64,000 bases of DNA from Komagataeibacter melomenusus. Its GTDB lineage: Bacteria > Pseudomonadota > Alphaproteobacteria > Acetobacterales > Acetobacteraceae. Position 1 is the stretch's first letter. Each line of letters starts with the position of its first letter. A model generated the notes under the pieces. It did no database searches, was not told the origin of the DNA, and worked only from the letters and a program-made list of their open reading frames with translations. Positions 1-7,345 of the stretch are shown piece by piece. The position numbers and the translations under genes were made by a program. The stretch covers positions 1 to 64,000 of the forward strand of contig NZ_JABJWC010000005.1 of NCBI RefSeq assembly GCF_013155395.1, given 5' to 3'.

Positions 1-10
1 GCCCGTTATC

Positions 11-811
11 GTGCAGAACCGGGAAACCCCGCTGCCAACCGACCTGTTTTTCATGACGCGCGGCTTCCAGAAACTCGGCTCGCTCATCCTGACGCTGATG
101 CTCATGACCGGTGCCGGGTGGATCATGATGCGGGTGGTGCGCACGATCTGGCTCATGGCGCGGCGGCGCAAGGCCATCGGCACCTGCCTGAAACTGGCCG
201 AGCGCCATCGCCCCATGCTTGCGCGCTGGTACCGGCAGGCCGAGAGTGACACCACCCCGCTGACCCACAGCCACACGCCATGGAACACGCATGTGGAACG
301 CTTTACGCGCACCACTCTCCTGCCCGCGCTCGCGCGTGACGGGCAGAGCGCGCTGTGGCCTGCCATTCACAAGACGGTCTGCGCGCACCTCACCACGCTT
401 GCTGCCAGCACCGCGCGCACACCCTCCGCCACCGTGCTGACACCTGGCATTTACCACCAGGAGATGAACCAGGCGGAATACGCGGCCTTCTGCTCGCAAT
501 GGATCGAAAAGGCGGGATGGGAAATCCGCCCCCCCGTGGCCACCGGCCTGGGCTCGGTCATCCATTGCAGCCGCAATGGGCTGAAAATGCTGGTGCATTG
601 CTGGATCGACCGCAAGCCCGTGCATGATGACGTGATCTGGCAGGGCATAAAGGAAAAGACCGACAGCCGCGCGGATATCGGCGCCATCGTCTCCAACGCG
701 CCCTACACGCAGGAAGCCCTTACGCTGGGCAAGAAACACCGCATTTTCCTGCTGCACCATGAAGACATCTACAAATTCGTCTCGGGCATTGAAGTGCCCG
801 ACGTGGCCTGA
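11..811 (+). CDS. Membrane-anchored Mrr-like (restriction endonuclease-fold) protein, possibly 5' partial
   Basis: A hydrophobic segment at about residues 22-46 anchors the protein, and a charged linker leads to a C-terminal domain (about residues 150-260) with the layout of the Mrr/type IV restriction endonuclease fold: an N-terminal helix, a central strand, then strands around AIVSNAPYT and IFLLHHEDI. Active Mrr domains carry a Q-x-K motif on the central strand; here that place reads HCW (residues 196-198), so nuclease activity is doubtful. The frame is open to the left edge and position 11 is a GTG, so the gene may start upstream of the window or at the ATG at 53. Family assignment rests on pattern recognition only. 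Confidence 0.6.
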   Translation: MQNRETPLPTDLFFMTRGFQKLGSLILTLMLMTGAGWIMMRVVRTIWLMARRRKAIGTCLKLAERHRPMLARWYRQAESDTTPLTHSHTPWNTHVERFTRTTLLPALARDGQSALWPAIHKTVCAHLTTLAASTARTPSATVLTPGIYHQEMNQAEYAAFCSQWIEKAGWEIRPPVATGLGSVIHCSRNGLKMLVHCWIDRKPVHDDVIWQGIKEKTDSRADIGAIVSNAPYTQEALTLGKKHRIFLLHHEDIYKFVSGIEVPDVA

Positions 812-844
812 ATGGCCTGTGCGCCCTGACCACCCGCGCCGCGC

Positions 845-1741
845 CTAATCGCGCGCCTGGTGAGCGGCCAGCGCGTTGAAGCACAGCGCCACGCCATCCG
901 CCTGGGCCGGAGTGGCATCGAAAAAAGCCGTATCATCGGCCCGCTTCTGCCCGGTGATGCGGGTGGCGCAGTAATCGAACACCGCCCTGCTGTCATGCAG
1001 GCGGGCGCAGTTGAGCAGCCCGTCAAAGCTGACATAACCCGCATGCTCGCGCCGGCCCGTAACATAGGCCGCGCACTGCCTGAGCACCGGCGGCGCGATC
1101 TGGCGCGCCATGATGGCGGCGTAGGCTGATTCCTCACGCGCGGTGCAGGCCGCCTGCGTGTCATGCGCGTGATGGCGGGTGCAGTACTGCGCCACCGCCC
1201 CATGCAGGTAGCCGCTCTCGGCCGGGCTGTGCGCCCAGACCGTATCGGTGGCGCGGGTGTAATGGAAGACGGCAGCGCTCCGCCCCGCGCCAATCGTGCG
1301 GAACGGCACCACGCGCGAACTGCAGTAGAGCGTCATGTCATAATGTGCCTCGTCATCGCCCCGGGTGGCAAAATCAAGGTAAAGCGGGTTGAGCGGGGCC
1401 GCGCACAGCAGGTGCCCCGTGGGCGTGAGCGGATTCTGCCCGTATGCCACCCGGTAAAGCAGATGCCCGGCCCGACCGCCCGGATCGAGCGTGACGTCAA
1501 GCCGTTCGCCATTGCTGAAATCGATGCTGCTCTCCGACAGGCGCAGTTCGCCCATCTGCGTGGTGGTGGCCGCATCATCGGGGCGCAGCACGAAATACTG
1601 CGGCGCATCCTGCGCCAGTTCGCCACCATCGAAATGCTGGTTATCGGCATGGGCCACGACCGGGATGATGATGGCGCCGAGCACGCCCGCGATCAGGGCG
1701 ACGGACCGGGCTCTCACGGGGCCAGATTCCTGTTCAGACAT
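845..1741 (-). CDS. Exported hypothetical protein
   Basis: I do not recognise this protein of about 298 residues. The start at 1741 (MSEQ) is chosen because it puts a clean signal peptide at the N-terminus: basic residues, then ALIAGVLGAIIIPVVAHA followed by DNQ. An upstream in-frame ATG at 1810 would add 23 residues of weak coding character. The mature part contains eight or more cysteines, including CTRHHAHDTQAAC and YVSFDGLLNCARLHD, suggesting a disulfide-bonded periplasmic protein. It is divergent from the asparagine permease gene and separated from it by 374 bp. Confidence 0.6.
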   Translation of the reverse strand: MSEQESGPVRARSVALIAGVLGAIIIPVVAHADNQHFDGGELAQDAPQYFVLRPDDAATTTQMGELRLSESSIDFSNGERLDVTLDPGGRAGHLLYRVAYGQNPLTPTGHLLCAAPLNPLYLDFATRGDDEAHYDMTLYCSSRVVPFRTIGAGRSAAVFHYTRATDTVWAHSPAESGYLHGAVAQYCTRHHAHDTQAACTAREESAYAAIMARQIAPPVLRQCAAYVTGRREHAGYVSFDGLLNCARLHDSRAVFDYCATRITGQKRADDTAFFDATPAQADGVALCFNALAAHQARD

Positions 1742-2115
1742 GGTGGGGCGGCTCCCTTTCATGATTAAATGTAGTGCATTTTGTGCTAAAGCTTTAAAAT
1801 TTATGTTCATTTTTTAATCATAACGCTCTTATCAAGGCATCTTTGCTTGTCAGCCGTTAATGTGTCTGACAATGTTCGCGACAGAACAACTATTTGATGC
1901 TGCATGATATTTCTTTCTGTTTCTCCCCCACCGCACAGGATCTGCCCCTTGCAGACCGGATCTGTACGGGCCAGGCCACACCGTTCTTACCATTCAGAAA
2001 AATTGCATACTTTTTGTACATGGTTCAGGCCCGCCCTGAACCATGGCCAGCCGGAGCACCGGCGGGCGCCTTCCCTCACCCTCCCATCTGCGATGACCAC
2101 GGCGGAGACAACAGC
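1742..2115. promoter_or_regulatory. Divergent intergenic region with a perfect hairpin in the ansP leader
   Basis: This 374-bp stretch separates two divergent genes and must hold both promoters. The part near 1790-1900 is AT-rich. A perfect 11-bp inverted repeat (arms 2019-2029 and 2035-2045, CATGGTTCAGG and its complement, 5-base loop) lies 70 bases before the permease start codon and would be in the mRNA leader if transcription begins further left. No run of T follows, so it is not an obvious terminator. Confidence 0.4.
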
Positions 2116-3573
2116 ATGAGCATACCGGACCACGCGCAGGAAGACAGCACCCCCATTTTGCCAGCGGAAGATGACGAGGGCTATCACAAGGGCCTGGGCA
2201 GCCGCCAGATCCAGATGATCGCCGTGGGCGGCGCGATCGGCACGGGCCTGTTCCTTGGCGCGGGCTCACGGCTTCAGGCAGCGGGGCCTTCGCTGGCACT
2301 GGTCTACCTTGTGTGCGGCATGTTCTCGTTCCTGATCATGCGCGCGCTGGGCGAACTGGTGATGTACCGGCCCACCTGCGGCAGCTTCGTGTCCTACACG
2401 CGGGAGTTCCTGGGCGAGAAGGCGGCCTTTGTCGCGGGGTGGCTGTCGTTCATGAACTGGGCCATGACCGGCATTGTCGATATTACGGCAGTGGCGCTGT
2501 ACATGCATTTCTGGGGCACGTTCGCCTTCGTGCCGCAATGGGTCTTCGCGCTCATGGCGCTGTGCGTGGTCACGACGCTGAACCTGGTGGGCGTGAAGTG
2601 GTTTGGCGAGATCGAGTTCTGGTTCTCGCTCATCAAGATCGTGGCCCTGTGCCTGTTCCTTGTCGTGGGCAGCATCATACTGGGCGTGCGCATGCCCGTG
2701 GGCGGCCACCAGACCGGCCTGCACCTGATTGCCGATAACGGCGGCCTCTTTCCGCACGGGCTGATTGCCAGCCTGCTGCTGGTGCAGGGCGTGGTGTTTG
2801 CCTATTCGGGCATAGAACTGATCGGGACCGCGGCGGGCGAGTGCGCGGATGTGCGCACTGTCCTGCCGCGCAGCATCAACAGCGTGATCTGGCGCATCGG
2901 CCTGTTCTATGTGCTGTCGGTGGTGCTGCTGGTCAACCTGCTGCCCTGGACCGCCTATCACGGGGGCACCAGCCCGTTCGTGACCTTTTTTGAAGCCCTC
3001 GGCGTGCCCGGCGTTGATACGATCATGAACATCGTGGTGCTGACAGCCGCCCTGTCGAGCCTCAACTCGGGGCTGTATTCCACCGGGCGCGTGCTGCGCG
3101 CCATGGCGCTCGGCGGCGCCGCCCCCGCGCCGCTGGCCCGCATGAACGCAAGCGCCGTGCCGGCCAACGGCATCCTGCTTACGGTTGCGGTGTATCTGGT
3201 GGGCGTGGTGCTCAATTACATCGTGCCCTCGCAGGTGTTCGAGATCGTGCTGAACATGGCTGCGATCGGCATCATCAGCACATGGGCCTTCATCCTGCTC
3301 TGCCAGATCAGGCTGCGCCAGGCGGTACGCAGCGGGCGCATGACCTCATCAGGCTTTGAAATGCCGGGGGCGCCCTTCACCTCATGGCTGACACTGGCCT
3401 ATCTGGGCAGCGTGCTCGTGCTGATGCTGTTTGACTACCCCAATGGCACCTACACCATTGCCAGCATGTCGATCGTGGCCGTGCTGCTGGTGATCGGGTG
3501 GAAATACCTCAACCCCGCGCGCCCGGCCGCCCCGCATGATGGGCAGGAACCGCCGCGCATGACCGCACCGTAA
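2116..3573 (+). CDS. ansP: L-asparagine permease (APC family)
   Basis: An inner-membrane amino acid/proton symporter of 485 residues, close in length and sequence to enterobacterial AnsP. The APC signature is present at the N-terminus (GGAIGTGLFLGAG) followed by about 12 hydrophobic segments. Stretches typical of AnsP include MTGIVDITAVALYMH, SINSVIWRIGLFYV, VVLTAALSSLNSGLYSTGR and APFTSWLTL. The ATG at 2116 is chosen because GGCGGAGACAACAGC precedes it; the longer reading frame back to 1894 adds a sequence unlike the family. An asparaginase gene lies 8 kb downstream, so the region holds both uptake and hydrolysis of asparagine. Substrate is inferred by similarity. Confidence 0.88.
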   Translation: MSIPDHAQEDSTPILPAEDDEGYHKGLGSRQIQMIAVGGAIGTGLFLGAGSRLQAAGPSLALVYLVCGMFSFLIMRALGELVMYRPTCGSFVSYTREFLGEKAAFVAGWLSFMNWAMTGIVDITAVALYMHFWGTFAFVPQWVFALMALCVVTTLNLVGVKWFGEIEFWFSLIKIVALCLFLVVGSIILGVRMPVGGHQTGLHLIADNGGLFPHGLIASLLLVQGVVFAYSGIELIGTAAGECADVRTVLPRSINSVIWRIGLFYVLSVVLLVNLLPWTAYHGGTSPFVTFFEALGVPGVDTIMNIVVLTAALSSLNSGLYSTGRVLRAMALGGAAPAPLARMNASAVPANGILLTVAVYLVGVVLNYIVPSQVFEIVLNMAAIGIISTWAFILLCQIRLRQAVRSGRMTSSGFEMPGAPFTSWLTLAYLGSVLVLMLFDYPNGTYTIASMSIVAVLLVIGWKYLNPARPAAPHDGQEPPRMTAP

Positions 3574-3580
3574 AAGAAAA

Positions 3581-3608
3581 CGGCGGGAGAACTGCCATTC
3601 TCCCGCCG
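3581..3608. terminator. Hairpin after ansP
   Basis: A perfect 10-bp stem (CGGCGGGAGA, 8-base loop, TCTCCCGCCG) begins 7 bases after the ansP stop. The run of T is on the minus-strand side (TTTTCTTTTA when read leftward), so as an intrinsic terminator it is better suited to leftward transcription; it can still end ansP mRNA as a stable 3' hairpin. Confidence 0.55.
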
Positions 3609-3737
3609 CCTCACCGGTCTGTCAGCTTGAGGAGCACTGGCCTGATGTCCTGATCCCTTCCCTGCGACTGCAGTTCGTATAGCAGGCACCCGCACACTTA
3701 CCCCAGAACCGATAAGACCCGGCATGCACTGCCATGC

Positions 3738-4904
3738 ATGCAGGGACGCCCCGAGCAGGAAATGGCCGCAACCATGACTTCCCTGACACGCGCCCACGCC
3801 GCAAGGCTGGGCACCGCATCCATGCCCCGCGCCCTGACAGCGCGGGAAAAAGACACTGGTCGCCCCTTTGGAACAGCATCATACATTCCGCTATCGGAAT
3901 CAATATTATTTGTTGCGATTCCATTCCTTATTGCCCTCGCGGGCCTTTCATCCGCGCAGGCGGCAGGCACCGGCAATGGCACGGCGGCAGGCTCGCAGGG
4001 CGTAAACGCGCCTTACCCGCAGTGGTATACCGGCTCGCTCGTCTCGCCCTCCGGCGCGCTGACCAAGAAGGGCGTGTTTGCGTGGGAGCCGTATTTTGCC
4101 TACAGCCAGCCTGTTGGCAACCTTGATAGCGTGGGGCGTGCGGCACCCATAAAGGACCGGGCGCACATGGTCTCGAGCTTTACGCTGTACAAATACTCCA
4201 TCACCAATTCGATCAGCCTGCAGATGACGCCCACCATCAGTTACGGCTGGCGGCATGGCGGCTATGGCGGCACCACGAGTGGCGCCAAGATGGGCGACCT
4301 GCCGGTGGACGTGATGTGGCGCTACCTTGATGCCGACCCCAGGCGCTATATCCCGGCGCTCAGCCTGTTCGTGGGCGTGGCCTTCCCCGCAGGCGATTAT
4401 ACAAAACTGGGCCGCGCGGAAGATGGCGTGGGTACCGGCACCTATACCTTCCGCCTGGCACTGACGGAGCAGTCCACCTATACCCTGCCCGGCCACCACG
4501 AGTTGCGGCTGCGCACGTGGGGCACCTTTCGCCGCGCGCTGACGCAGGCGCATATTGCCGATATCAGCAGCTATGGCACCTCGGCGGGGTTTCGCGGGCT
4601 GGCGCATCCGGGCATGTATGGCGAGAGCGGATTCTCGCTGGAATATGGCATCAACCAGAAATGGGTCATCGCCATGGATCTGGCGCGCGACTGGGCCAAT
4701 GGCGCGCGGGTGCGCGGCTATAATGCCCGGGGCAAATACCAGGACACGCTGGGGCAGGCCTCGGGTGACTGGGTGATCGCACCTGCGGTGGAATATAACT
4801 GGTCACCGCGCTTTGGCATCATCGCCGGTGTGACGGCCATCTTTGCCGGCCACAATACCGGGCAGGTCATCTCGCCGCAATTCGCCTTCAACAGCGTGTT
4901 CTAG
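3738..4904 (+). CDS. Outer-membrane beta-barrel protein (phenol-degradation MetA-like family)
   Basis: A predicted outer-membrane barrel of unknown ligand. It has a signal-like hydrophobic segment (ILFVAIPFLIALAGLSSAQA) near residue 56-75, then alternating polar/hydrophobic strands with aromatic girdle residues and a C-terminal phenylalanine (FAFNSVF), the usual assembly signal of barrels. The overall pattern recalls the MetA-pathway/transporter barrel family. The N-terminus before the signal segment is unusually long; ATGs at 3762, 3774 and 3822 are alternative starts and none has a convincing ribosome binding site, so the start is uncertain. Confidence 0.6.
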   Translation: MQGRPEQEMAATMTSLTRAHAARLGTASMPRALTAREKDTGRPFGTASYIPLSESILFVAIPFLIALAGLSSAQAAGTGNGTAAGSQGVNAPYPQWYTGSLVSPSGALTKKGVFAWEPYFAYSQPVGNLDSVGRAAPIKDRAHMVSSFTLYKYSITNSISLQMTPTISYGWRHGGYGGTTSGAKMGDLPVDVMWRYLDADPRRYIPALSLFVGVAFPAGDYTKLGRAEDGVGTGTYTFRLALTEQSTYTLPGHHELRLRTWGTFRRALTQAHIADISSYGTSAGFRGLAHPGMYGESGFSLEYGINQKWVIAMDLARDWANGARVRGYNARGKYQDTLGQASGDWVIAPAVEYNWSPRFGIIAGVTAIFAGHNTGQVISPQFAFNSVF

Positions 4905-5197
4905 GCTCCCGCCCCGCAAGCCCGGGCCGGGCCCGCGAAAGCCCGTCGGACCGCCATCACGGCGCATGGCAGCATGGCTGCCGTGCCTGAGGAAGCCGCC
5001 ACGCGCCAGAGCCGGTTTATGGCCAGCGCGACAGGCACGCCCGCCCGTGCCCGCCACACATCGACACCTTGCATTAGCGAAACAGGTATGGCTAGCTTCG
5101 TGCATGGCACAGGGCGGATGCAGGCCAGCCTTCGCTCATGAGGCGCCATGCCTTGTCCATCCCTGTTTTTCATGGGTCAGGAGCCATACAGGGTCTG

Positions 5198-6091
5198 ATG
5201 CAGTTTTCCTTCCGTCAACTCCAGATCATGCGGGCCCTGTATGAAACGGGCTCCATGCGCGCGGCCAGCGCGCGGCTGAATGTCTCCTTCGCCGCCATTT
5301 CCAAGGGGCTGAAGGAGATGGAACAGAAATATGGCTGCGCCCTGTACCACAAACATGACGGGCGCGTCGTGCCCACGCCGCAGGCGCGGCGCATCCTCAT
5401 AACCGCCATCCGCCTGGATGACGAAATGCAGATGCTCGAACATGACCTGGCCCAGATCGGCACGGGCATGAACGAGCGTGTCACGATCGGCTATTCCACC
5501 GTGTCGCTCCAGCCGCTGCTGCGCCGGATCATTCTCGATACGAAAAAGAAGCACCCGCTGCTGACCATCAACGCCGTGCGTGACATCCGCATCCCGCTCC
5601 TGCGCCGCCTGCAGGCTGGCAGCATCGACCTGTTCTGCGGCGGCCTGACCGGGATGGACACCAAGAAATTCACGATCCATCCCCTGACCGACACACGCTA
5701 CATCGTACTGGCGCACAAGACGTTCAACCTCACCCCCAAGCAGGAGAAGGACTGGCCTTTCCTGCTGCGCTGCCCGTGGCTGCTCCACACATCGGGGCTT
5801 GTCAACCGGGTCCATTTCAACAATTTCATCAGCAGTCATGGCCTGTCCATGCCGATGGACGTGCTTGAACTCGATGACAATACCTACCGCCCCGAGAACT
5901 ATGACAAGAACCGCCTGATCTTCATGACCGAGGACGTGCTGGAAGAAACCTCATTCCTTGATCATTACAGGATATTACCCCTTGCATTTGCCAAGATGCA
6001 GGGCAGTTCCGGCCTGGTCTGGGCAAAGGGAGAGCACAGGCGGCCGGGCATAGAATACATCATGGAAAGCGTGCGCCAGATCATGGCCTAG
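5198..6091 (+). CDS. LysR-family transcriptional regulator
   Basis: A 297-residue LysR-type regulator: N-terminal winged helix (FRQLQIMRALYETGSMRAAS, then SFAAISKGLKEMEQKYG) and a C-terminal periplasmic-binding-like effector domain. The ATG at 5198 is selected because it places the helix-turn-helix at residue 5 and follows GGAGCCATACAGGG; the longer frame from 5138 adds 20 atypical residues. It is clearly paralogous to the next LysR gene at 6198-7112 (shared features such as DGRLVPT/DGRVVPT, RIILDTKKKHP/RLMLDIKKHYP and SGLVNRVHFNN/PGLVNSVYFHN). Its target is not evident; the beta-barrel gene upstream is a candidate. Confidence 0.85.
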   Translation: MQFSFRQLQIMRALYETGSMRAASARLNVSFAAISKGLKEMEQKYGCALYHKHDGRVVPTPQARRILITAIRLDDEMQMLEHDLAQIGTGMNERVTIGYSTVSLQPLLRRIILDTKKKHPLLTINAVRDIRIPLLRRLQAGSIDLFCGGLTGMDTKKFTIHPLTDTRYIVLAHKTFNLTPKQEKDWPFLLRCPWLLHTSGLVNRVHFNNFISSHGLSMPMDVLELDDNTYRPENYDKNRLIFMTEDVLEETSFLDHYRILPLAFAKMQGSSGLVWAKGEHRRPGIEYIMESVRQIMA

Positions 6092-6192
6092 AGCAATTCC
6101 ACTGAACCCTGGCTCAGTGGAATTGCTCCAACTCATTGTTTATCGAGCATTTTCACCTGTTCGAATGGGTCCATTCAAACTGGATCTGCCCT
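6091..6192 (+). repeat. Dispersed repeat R2, copy 1 (about 100 bp)
   Basis: Starts with a perfect 15-bp inverted repeat (GAGCAATTCCACTGA at 6091-6105, complement at 6114-6128) that overlaps the last base of the LysR stop codon, followed by CAACTCATTGTTTATCGAGC and a second imperfect hairpin around 6159-6180. An almost identical segment lies at 37989-38092. The first hairpin may act as a terminator for the LysR gene and for the oppositely transcribed LysR gene that ends at 6198. Confidence 0.8.
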
Positions 6193-6197
6193 GGCCC

Positions 6198-7112
6198 TTA
6201 CCGGCTGTCATGATGCAGCAGGTGGACGGCATGGTCTATCACTGCCTGGGTGGCGGGCCGCGTGGGCTTATGCCAGGCCAGGCCGGTCGCGGCATGAAAA
6301 CCCGGGAGCGGAATGGCAAGGCGCCGGAAACGCTGGTCCATGCCGAAGGCCCGGGCCGCGCCATCGGTGGTCAGCATCAGGCGGCCGAGGTCAATCTCGC
6401 CGCGCTCGAAGAACAGGCCATCGGTTTCAATGACATCAAGCGGAATGGCCTGCCCGATTTCAGACAGGTAGTTATGAAAATATACGGAATTGACCAGCCC
6501 GGGGCTTGGCAGCAGCCATGGGCGCGTGCCCAGATAACCCCAGTCATACATCTGCTCGGTGGTGATGGGGTCTTGTGGGTGGGCAAATATCACCATGTAG
6601 TCATGATAGATTTCCAGGCGTTCCAGCGCCGCGCTGGGCGGCAGGCAGCCAAGATGGCCTACGAATATATCAATCAGATGGGCGCCAAGATGCTGGAGCA
6701 ATGTTTCCCTGCGGCCCCTGTAGGCCGATATCGTAACGTTTGGATAATGTTTTTTGATATCAAGCATCAGGCGTTGCAGGAACGGACGCAGGGCGGCCGT
6801 TGCGTACCCGATGGAAACCGTATCGGCCAGGACCCTGTGCGTGCGGGTGAAATCTATTTCCAGCGCCGCGAGTTCATCTTCTATCCGGCGCGCGGTTGCC
6901 AGCAGCAGGGCGCCCTTGCCCGTGGGGACAAGCCTGCCGTCATGGCTGGCCAGCAGGCTCTCGCCCGCAAGCCCCTCAAGCTCACGCAGGGACTTGGACA
7001 CGGCAGAGGCTGACAGGCAGAGCCGCTGGCTCGCCCCCTCGCGGCTACCAGTTTCAACCAGCGCGATCAGTAACCTGAAATGCCTCAGGGCAATATGCCG
7101 GATCGCCGTCAT
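6198..7112 (-). CDS. LysR-family transcriptional regulator divergent from the TonB receptor gene
   Basis: A 304-residue LysR-type regulator with an N-terminal helix-turn-helix (FRLLIALVETGSREGAS, SASAVSKSLRELEGLAG) and an effector-binding domain from about residue 90. It starts at 7112 after the purine-rich GAGAGAAATTCTGGC. It faces the TonB receptor/hydrolase gene pair across 233 bp, the classic arrangement for a LysR regulator and its targets, so it probably senses a compound imported or produced by that pair. It converges on its paralogue at 5198-6091, suggesting a local duplication and inversion. Confidence 0.85.
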   Translation of the reverse strand: MTAIRHIALRHFRLLIALVETGSREGASQRLCLSASAVSKSLRELEGLAGESLLASHDGRLVPTGKGALLLATARRIEDELAALEIDFTRTHRVLADTVSIGYATAALRPFLQRLMLDIKKHYPNVTISAYRGRRETLLQHLGAHLIDIFVGHLGCLPPSAALERLEIYHDYMVIFAHPQDPITTEQMYDWGYLGTRPWLLPSPGLVNSVYFHNYLSEIGQAIPLDVIETDGLFFERGEIDLGRLMLTTDGAARAFGMDQRFRRLAIPLPGFHAATGLAWHKPTRPATQAVIDHAVHLLHHDSR

Positions 7113-7345
7113 GCCAGAATTTCTCTCTGCACCCGTTTCCCTACCGAGACATGATTCAATGTGAAGTTGAATTTATCAAACACTTTTTCTCTGGAATGAA
7201 TTCGTAATGAAATGATTATAATCAGGCTCGGGTCGATGATTGTATTGAGGAAAGGGAGCATGAGCGCGCCCTGTCCACGGTAATCCATCCTGAATATTGA
7301 AATTGATACGTTTTTCTGAATGAACGCAAATGGACGGAGGCGATG

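Noticed and set aside
1894-2115. N-terminal extension of the asparagine permease from ATG 1894
   Set aside because: The extension includes the leader hairpin and has no likeness to the family; the ATG at 2116 has a good ribosome binding site.
3581-3608. Hairpin after ansP as a standard rightward intrinsic terminator
   Set aside because: The run of T lies on the other side, so only a leftward intrinsic terminator or a 3' stabilising hairpin is supported.
6155-6185. TTCGAATGG in repeat R2 as the T-arm of a tRNA
   Set aside because: No acceptor stem, anticodon arm or CCA end can be formed around it, and the second copy is the same.
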